A stretch of 64,000 bases of DNA from NCBI RefSeq assembly GCF_000516985.1, contig NW_006917100.1, positions 857,490-921,489 on the forward strand, written 5' to 3'. The notes under the pieces are model-generated. The model did no database searches and had not been told where the DNA came from. It saw only the letters and a program-made list of their open reading frames with translations. Numbering within the stretch: position 1 is the stretch's first letter; the number at the start of each line of letters is the position of its first letter. The position numbers and the translations under genes are program-made. This document shows, piece after piece, positions 59,006 through 64,000 of this stretch. The stretch is from Pestalotiopsis fici W106-1 (lineage: Eukaryota; Ascomycota; Sordariomycetes; Amphisphaeriales; Sporocadaceae).

Positions 59006-59011
59006 TGACGT

Positions 59012-59084
59012 ACTGACGTAGTCAGTACCCACCGCAGATCACCTGCGTGTGTATATAGTCGCTGTTCAGCACCTCTCTTTTGTA
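59012..59084 (+). repeat. 75-bp repeat with ACTGAC/GTCAGT palindrome, copy 2
   Basis: It contains GTACTGAC-GTA-GTCAGTAC, an 8-bp-arm inverted repeat, followed by CCACCGCAGATC, a GTGTATATAGTC TATA-like part and CAGCACCTCTCTTTTGTA. It matches 51549-51623 (opposite strand). It lies exactly at the broken end of the CYP505-type fragment and 115 bp before the ankyrin relic. Confidence 0.6.
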
Positions 59085-59198
59085 GGCTAGTCTTTGGGTT
59101 GGGGGTGGAACGATTCGTTGACCTTGAATCATCTGCACTGGTTGCTGCGGCACCCGTGTCTTACGATGGCGCCAATGAGTCGCGAGACTCAAACTACA

Positions 59199-60945
59199 AA
59201 GAGCGCTTGGTCAGGCCATGAGATTCCGTGCAGGGCTGCCGATCGTTCGCCAACTGCTTGATGCTGGTGCTTGCCTCCAAGGCCATGAGATCGTGGAAGC
59301 TGTACGCAACGACGACCAGGAACTCGCAAAGTTCTTGCTTACCCTGGCCGTCGACGTTATCGCACGGGATCCAATCGGTGAAACATTGCTGGACGCCGCT
59401 TATCGCAAGAAAGATTTTGATCTGGCTCAGTATTATTTTGACCATGGTGGACAACACAGCTCAAAGGCGCTGCTATTTGCTGTCAATCGGGCTCTTTCAG
59501 CGCGCGATTATCATGGCATTGAGGAATTTGTGACAAGGCGGCTTACAGGGCCTCTCGACGAGTGGGAAGCTGCGGGATTTGTGCTGTCAATTTACATGAA
59601 TAATTCCCGCCTCACAGACTTGTTTCTCTCAGAAACTTTCAGCGCAAGCTCTGCATTATCTCTGTATTGCTGGCATAGAGAACCAAGAAAAGAGGGCCGT
59701 TTATGCCGAACAGGTAATGAAAGAGAATATGGACCCGGTGTCAAGCTTGAGTCAATCCAGTCAGAATGTCACAGTGTACGCTGCCCCAACTGCTGCTCAC
59801 CTTTTACTATGGCTGCGCTTCTGGGACTACGAGACCTTTTGGAAAGGATGATCAACCAAAAGTATCAACCCGACGCTTCTTATCTACTGAAGATTATTTA
59901 CAAACCAGGGGCTCTGGACAAGAAAATCCAGGAAATTTTGATGAAATCCTTCTTTGATTCGACCGGCACGGACCAATATGTGCATCGCCACATGCTCATG
60001 GCCGCAATTGCAAACTCGACGGGACGCGAAACAATTCGTCGACATGTGTCAAATTCAGGATCGTTGAACTTTTCAATCGACGGTTATCGCAATGGTTCGA
60101 GTCCACTTTAACTATCAGTCGTGATGGGTGACATAGAAAGCGTTGGAGACTTGCTGGCAGCAGGCGCAACTGTCGACTGGACATCATCGCGCATGCAATG
60201 GACAGCTCTGCGTACTGCATTAAGATCGGACAGCTTACAGATTGCGGCGTTGCTGTTAGAAAATGGCGTCGTCGTAGACGGGCTCTCCCATTCATCCATC
60301 TGGACCGCAAGAGAAGGGCATTTGAAGACTGTAGAGTTTCTCCTGAATCATGGTCTCGCCATTGATGCTCTGTGGGATAACACTGCCAGATTTGCACCTT
60401 ATTCGAAATACCTGAATGCCTTGGAAGCAGCAGCAGGCCACGGCAGAATCGACACGGTCGCATTCCTGCTGGCTCGTGGGGCCAAGATACAAGGTCGCGG
60501 GAGAGTACATTTCGTACGGGCAGTCAACTTCGCGATTGAGAGCTGCCATCAAGCAACAGCAGATCTTCTCAAGGACAAAGGAGGCTGGAGTCAAGAAGAC
60601 TAACAGCTTGCACAGAACCGCGGCGATATTCACGAGCATTCATGGCCCCGGGTCCTTTACGATGATCCTTCGTTCATAGGGTGTCGGACTTGCGAGATTA
60701 TCGCGGAAAACGCTTCCAAAGCCAGACTTTCTGATCGTGCAGAGTCAAACTCTCCCTGGTCAATAATAGACGGCGATCAAGCCGATGACTCGCCAATGTT
60801 GGCGGATGAATGGCACACTTTTGAATCGATAGACTGGGTTGTCGTTCCAAACACGACCAAAGACAGGGAGCTGGACGATACGGCTGGGAAATTGGTTGAA
60901 GAATTACCGTACGCATCTAGGTCAAGTCTTTCACAAGCAGAATGA
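59199..60945 (+). pseudogene. Ankyrin-repeat protein relic with two in-frame TAA stops
   Basis: One frame without frameshift from about 59199 to the TGA at 60943-60945. It is broken by TAA at 60109-60111 (between SPL and LSVVMGD) and at 60601-60603 (after WSQED). Ankyrin-like units include GLPIVRQLLDAGA, GDIESVGDLLAAGATVD, DSLQIAALLLENGVVVD, GHLKTVEFLLNHGLAID and GRIDTVAFLLARGAKIQ. The C-terminal ~110 codons (CRTCEIIAENA...DEWHTFESIDWVVVPN) are non-repeat but still coding-like. Both stops fit CAA-to-TAA changes of a Gln codon. The 5' end is missing; the open frame begins shortly after the repeat at 59012-59084. Such proteins are protein-interaction scaffolds, often of HET/NLR type. Confidence 0.8.
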
Positions 60946-61270
60946 CAATTTGAAGTCGAATCAGACTTCCGACTTACATGTATTCCATAGGCGCAACATT
61001 TTCATCTACTCGAATGACTGAATGATACTATACAATTGCAAAAATGTCATGGCGCCCCGAGCTGCTACGAAAAGCCGGTTCCACTTCGCGGCATTATTGA
61101 TGTTTCGTTATAGCGAGTATTAGTGACCCCATCCCGCAATGCGGGGCACCGAAGCTACGGCGACATCAGTCTGAGAATCCCGGCACACCCGATCCGATCA
61201 CATTTGATACCCCAAGACAACACAGCGATTGTAGTATTCATAGCATCTTCGTCGGCCACCATTATTCATC
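60946..61270. other. intergenic, upstream of esterase
   Basis: A 325-bp spacer containing the esterase promoter. Nothing else was recognised. Confidence 0.5.
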
Positions 61271-62302
61271 ATGGATCCGTCCATTCTCTCTAGTCTCGAA
61301 GGCTACCACTCCAAGACTGTCGTCTACAAATCCACATCAGCCGGTGACATAAAATTGGACATTCTGTACCCCGCAGGCGTGTCGGAATTGCCGCGAACCG
61401 TTCTGCTTCATTATCACGGTGGCTTTTTGGTTGTTGGCGACCGCTATGCCTTTATCCCTCACTGGCTCGTCAAGGCGGCTACCTCGCGCGGCTGGATCTT
61501 TGTCACTCCAGACTACCGCTTGATACCCGAGTCGACAGCGCAGGCCTCAGTAGAAGATGCCTGCGACGCCTATGCATGGGTCTTGTCAAATCTTGCCCGA
61601 GAGCTAGACTGCAAAATCGCATCCGTCCTCATGGCAGGCTCCAGCGCTGGAGGGTATCTAGCTCTGACTACAGCTGTGGAAGCAGAGAGAAAGCCCTCCG
61701 GCTTGCTCCTGATCTACGGGATGCTCAATCCGACAATCTCTCGGTACACGACTCCAGGAACCAACGTGTTCGGCAGACCGCCCCCGGCTGACACGGCGTC
61801 CATTCTTGCAAGGTATCCAATGCATGAGGACGGAGACACCCGCAAGGCAATATCCGCCAACCCAGTAGCAGCAAATCCAGCGGATGAACCACGATTCGAT
61901 CTTGTTTCTGCACTGCATGTGGACGCGGTCTTCCTCGACTACATGACGGGCATCAAAGGCCTCGGCCGCCTGGTCGCCGAACAAGGTCCCAGCGCCATTT
62001 CAGAGGCGCACCGCGACCTGTTCCCGCTTGCCTTTGCCGGCACCCATAAATTATCTAAGCTTCCACAGACCTTTCTTCTCCACGGCCACAATGACTCTGC
62101 TGTGCCGGTAGAGCATAGTCTTGAGGCGGCAGAGAGACTGCGTAATGCTGGCGTCCATGTGGATCTAGAGGCACCCGACGATGCTGAGCATGGCTTTGAT
62201 GGCAAATCTGGGACAACTGACGTGGAATCAACCGAGGGCGAGAAGGTCCACGGATACCAATCTTTACGCAAGGCTATCGCCTTTCTACAACGCGCCTCCT
62301 GA
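61271..62302 (+). CDS. Alpha/beta hydrolase fold-3 esterase (HSL-like family)
   Basis: An intronless gene of 343 residues. The oxyanion-hole motif is HYHGGFLVVG (48-56). The nucleophile elbow GSSAGG places the catalytic Ser at 125. The acid is probably Asp in GHNDSAVP (near 275) and the base His in AEHGFDG (near 305). All triad elements are present. No signal peptide, so cytosolic. Members hydrolyse short acyl esters, and in fungal clusters they can act as deacylases or lactone hydrolases. An acyltransferase/esterase pairing with the BAHD gene 50 kb away would be speculation. The ATG at 61271 directly precedes the family-typical N-terminal segment. Confidence 0.9.
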   Translation: MDPSILSSLEGYHSKTVVYKSTSAGDIKLDILYPAGVSELPRTVLLHYHGGFLVVGDRYAFIPHWLVKAATSRGWIFVTPDYRLIPESTAQASVEDACDAYAWVLSNLARELDCKIASVLMAGSSAGGYLALTTAVEAERKPSGLLLIYGMLNPTISRYTTPGTNVFGRPPPADTASILARYPMHEDGDTRKAISANPVAANPADEPRFDLVSALHVDAVFLDYMTGIKGLGRLVAEQGPSAISEAHRDLFPLAFAGTHKLSKLPQTFLLHGHNDSAVPVEHSLEAAERLRNAGVHVDLEAPDDAEHGFDGKSGTTDVESTEGEKVHGYQSLRKAIAFLQRAS

Positions 62303-63213
62303 TTAGGTTAATTTTAGTGTAACAAGCATTCTAAAGTGCAGGCATATTTTTGTCTTCATGAGTATCCAATGCCACCTTCGTGTTCATCTGCAAAATGCTA
62401 AGAGTTGAGAAGATGAAGTACCAGGATCAGTGATTGCGAGATCGGCCCAACTATATTGGCTTTGTGCTGAAGGACGCAGCTAGGAGGCCCCATAACCCAG
62501 GCTCTTTTGGCCTTCGAAATACTGACTACGCCGTCGCATTCACCAACTTTCTAACGAAGGACGTATTTCTTCTGCAGCAGCACACTGCCGCAGTGCTGAA
62601 GCCATAGCGACCAGATCAGGAGATATGGATGGTCACAGCATGACTCAGATTCTGGAGGCATCCCTGCAGACGAAGTAACACAACAAAGAATCACAAAATA
62701 TGCTATTCTGCAGTCTGCTGCCATTTGAGGAAAATCTTCAATCTCTAAAGATATTACAAGCTTCGCCTTCGACTCAACCTTTTCAGGAGCACAATTCAGC
62801 CTATCTCGGTACGAGCAGAATTTCGCCCTTTCTGTAAGACAACAAATTCGCCGAAGATGGAAAAACTGCCTTGGTTCACTCAATCATTGGTCCAGGTCTC
62901 CCGGCGACGGCTGAGCCTGCCGCAACGGTCGTACAGAGAGAGCCCCGTGCAACCTCGTCCACCATTACGGTGGTTCGAAAGAAATACGGCAACCTACATG
63001 TATTGGCCGTGGCTTAGCACCGGGCATACAAGGTGCCGCGGTCAGCCCCCACTGCAAGTCTTCGGCTCAGCCATCAGAGCCTCGTGCTCTCTAAGCTAGA
63101 ACTAGACGTGGCTCTTTTTATTTGATCAACTTTCCAGCTCCCCGTCATCAGTCGCAGGATATTTTCGCATTTATCAATTGATACAAATCGCGGATAAAGC
63201 CTGATTGGTACTC
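62303..63213. other. intergenic
   Basis: A 911-bp spacer. Short frames on both strands (for example 62857-63099) show no protein signature. Confidence 0.45.
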
Positions 63214-64000
63214 ATGGAGCCAGCACTCATCAAGAGCGGTGCGCCATCCTTCAGAAGACGGCTCCTATACACAATCCTATATTATGTTCAGATCGCCATT
63301 CGATTGTTTCGCCTGCATGTCCTCAGATACTGGCTCCATCCCAGAGAAAAACCTAAAGTCGCTCTGTATCACGACCGCGGGGTGGCTCTAATCCAGTCTG
63401 TTATCCACTTGGTCCCGCTGAGCGTCGTCGTGGCCTTTATCGTGATCAACATCAAATCGTGGTACTGGGGCGACGCATCGAGTACGGTGCTCACAACCCT
63501 CCAGTTTGCTGCTAAGGCCTTGGAAATCCTGATGCAGACTTCTCTGGGAATGATCTTGATGAGCTTCATTCGCTCCCAATTATTCGGAGATAGCGGTCTG
63601 CCTTTGGGAAGCCTACTAGGACCTTACAGCGTGAACGATGTCGCGTACCTATGGTCGTTGGAATTCTGGGGAGGCCTTGTCTCTAAACATGCCCGCATAG
63701 GGCAAAGACTTGTCATCGGGCTGGTAATAGCAGCTTTGATCATCTTGGCATCGCTAGTCGGACCGTCCATTGCTGTTTTACTGATTCCGAGGCCGATAGA
63801 CTATGTAACTGGGCGCTACCTTCAGCTGTTAGATGGACAAGCAACCATATTTCCCGAGCAAGTCCACTTGCAGGGGGGAAACCTCAAGTAGGAGCACTTA
63901 CTCATTCCCGCAGTCATGTTGGGCTGTTCTTGCTGAGACTCGTACAGGAATGAAGGTGCTTTTCGAGACGCATTGTATCAGCTTCTCCAAAATCGGGATC
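63214..64000 (+). CDS. Multi-pass membrane protein of unknown function, 3'-truncated by window edge
   Basis: The ATG at 63214 (MEPALIKSG) follows a frame-open stretch without earlier ATG. Hydrophobic helices lie at about residues 17-35, 61-80, 90-115 and 170-195, with LFRLHVLRYWLHPREKP between the first two. I know this general layout from fungal membrane proteins with several N-terminal helices followed by a long extracellular region, but cannot name a family. The frame meets TAG at 63889-63891. However, a GT-AG intron 63888-63947 (60 bp) keeps the frame open to the end of the window (KNEGAFRDALYQLLQNRD), and I prefer that reading. If the intron is wrong, the protein ends at 225 residues. 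Confidence 0.6.

Overview
The window is nuclear DNA from a filamentous ascomycete (Pezizomycotina), most likely a sordariomycete close to Hypocreales. The evidence is short GT-AG introns (about 49-125 bp), a Zn2Cys6 regulator, an AA11 LPMO with an X278 module, a fungal rhodopsin-domain membrane protein, a SesB/NACHT NLR-like protein, and a copia element with C-to-T/G-to-A damage typical of repeat-induced point mutation (RIP). Exon joins were worked out by eye. For every multi-exon gene presented as intact and complete, the joined exons sum to whole codons and join conserved protein sequence.

Positions 1-23,000 look like an ordinary chromosome arm. There are two housekeeping genes: the 3' part of an App1-type phosphatidate phosphatase, and a DRS1/DDX27 DEAD-box helicase. 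These are followed by a Zn2Cys6 transcription factor (four exons), a BAHD/trichothecene-type acyltransferase, a secreted AA11 LPMO, a secreted short tyrosinase, a 2EXR-domain protein and a five-exon rhodopsin-domain membrane protein. Two gaps of about 3.3 kb (12.1-15.4 kb and 18.0-21.3 kb) hold no gene I can support.

Positions 23,000-34,100 hold a large NLR-like immune-type protein: N-terminal membrane segment, SesB-like alpha/beta hydrolase with Cys at the nucleophile position, NACHT, then HEAT repeats. Divergent from it is a two-exon DUF6601-like membrane protein, and beyond that a six-exon secreted GH106-like glycoside hydrolase.

Positions 34,900-42,400 are an AT-rich, RIP-damaged block. 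It contains a structurally complete Ty1/copia retrotransposon (35702-41754): 628-bp LTRs, TTATT target duplication, a primer site matching the initiator tRNA-Met anticodon arm, a polypurine tract, and a frameshift-free gag-pol frame interrupted by eleven stops. It lies inside older repeat sequence that flanks it on both sides.

Positions 45,200-62,300 are accessory-type. They hold two FAD-linked oxidases (one secreted, one cytosolic), a cytochrome P450, a 14-TM MFS transporter, a truncated CYP505-type P450 pseudogene, an ankyrin-repeat pseudogene and an HSL-type esterase. The set of oxidases, P450, transporter and hydrolase resembles the tailoring part of a secondary-metabolite or catabolic cluster, but no backbone synthase is visible. 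A 75-bp repeat lies upstream of the intact P450 and again exactly at the breakpoint of the pseudogene P450. The window ends inside a multi-TM membrane protein of unknown function.
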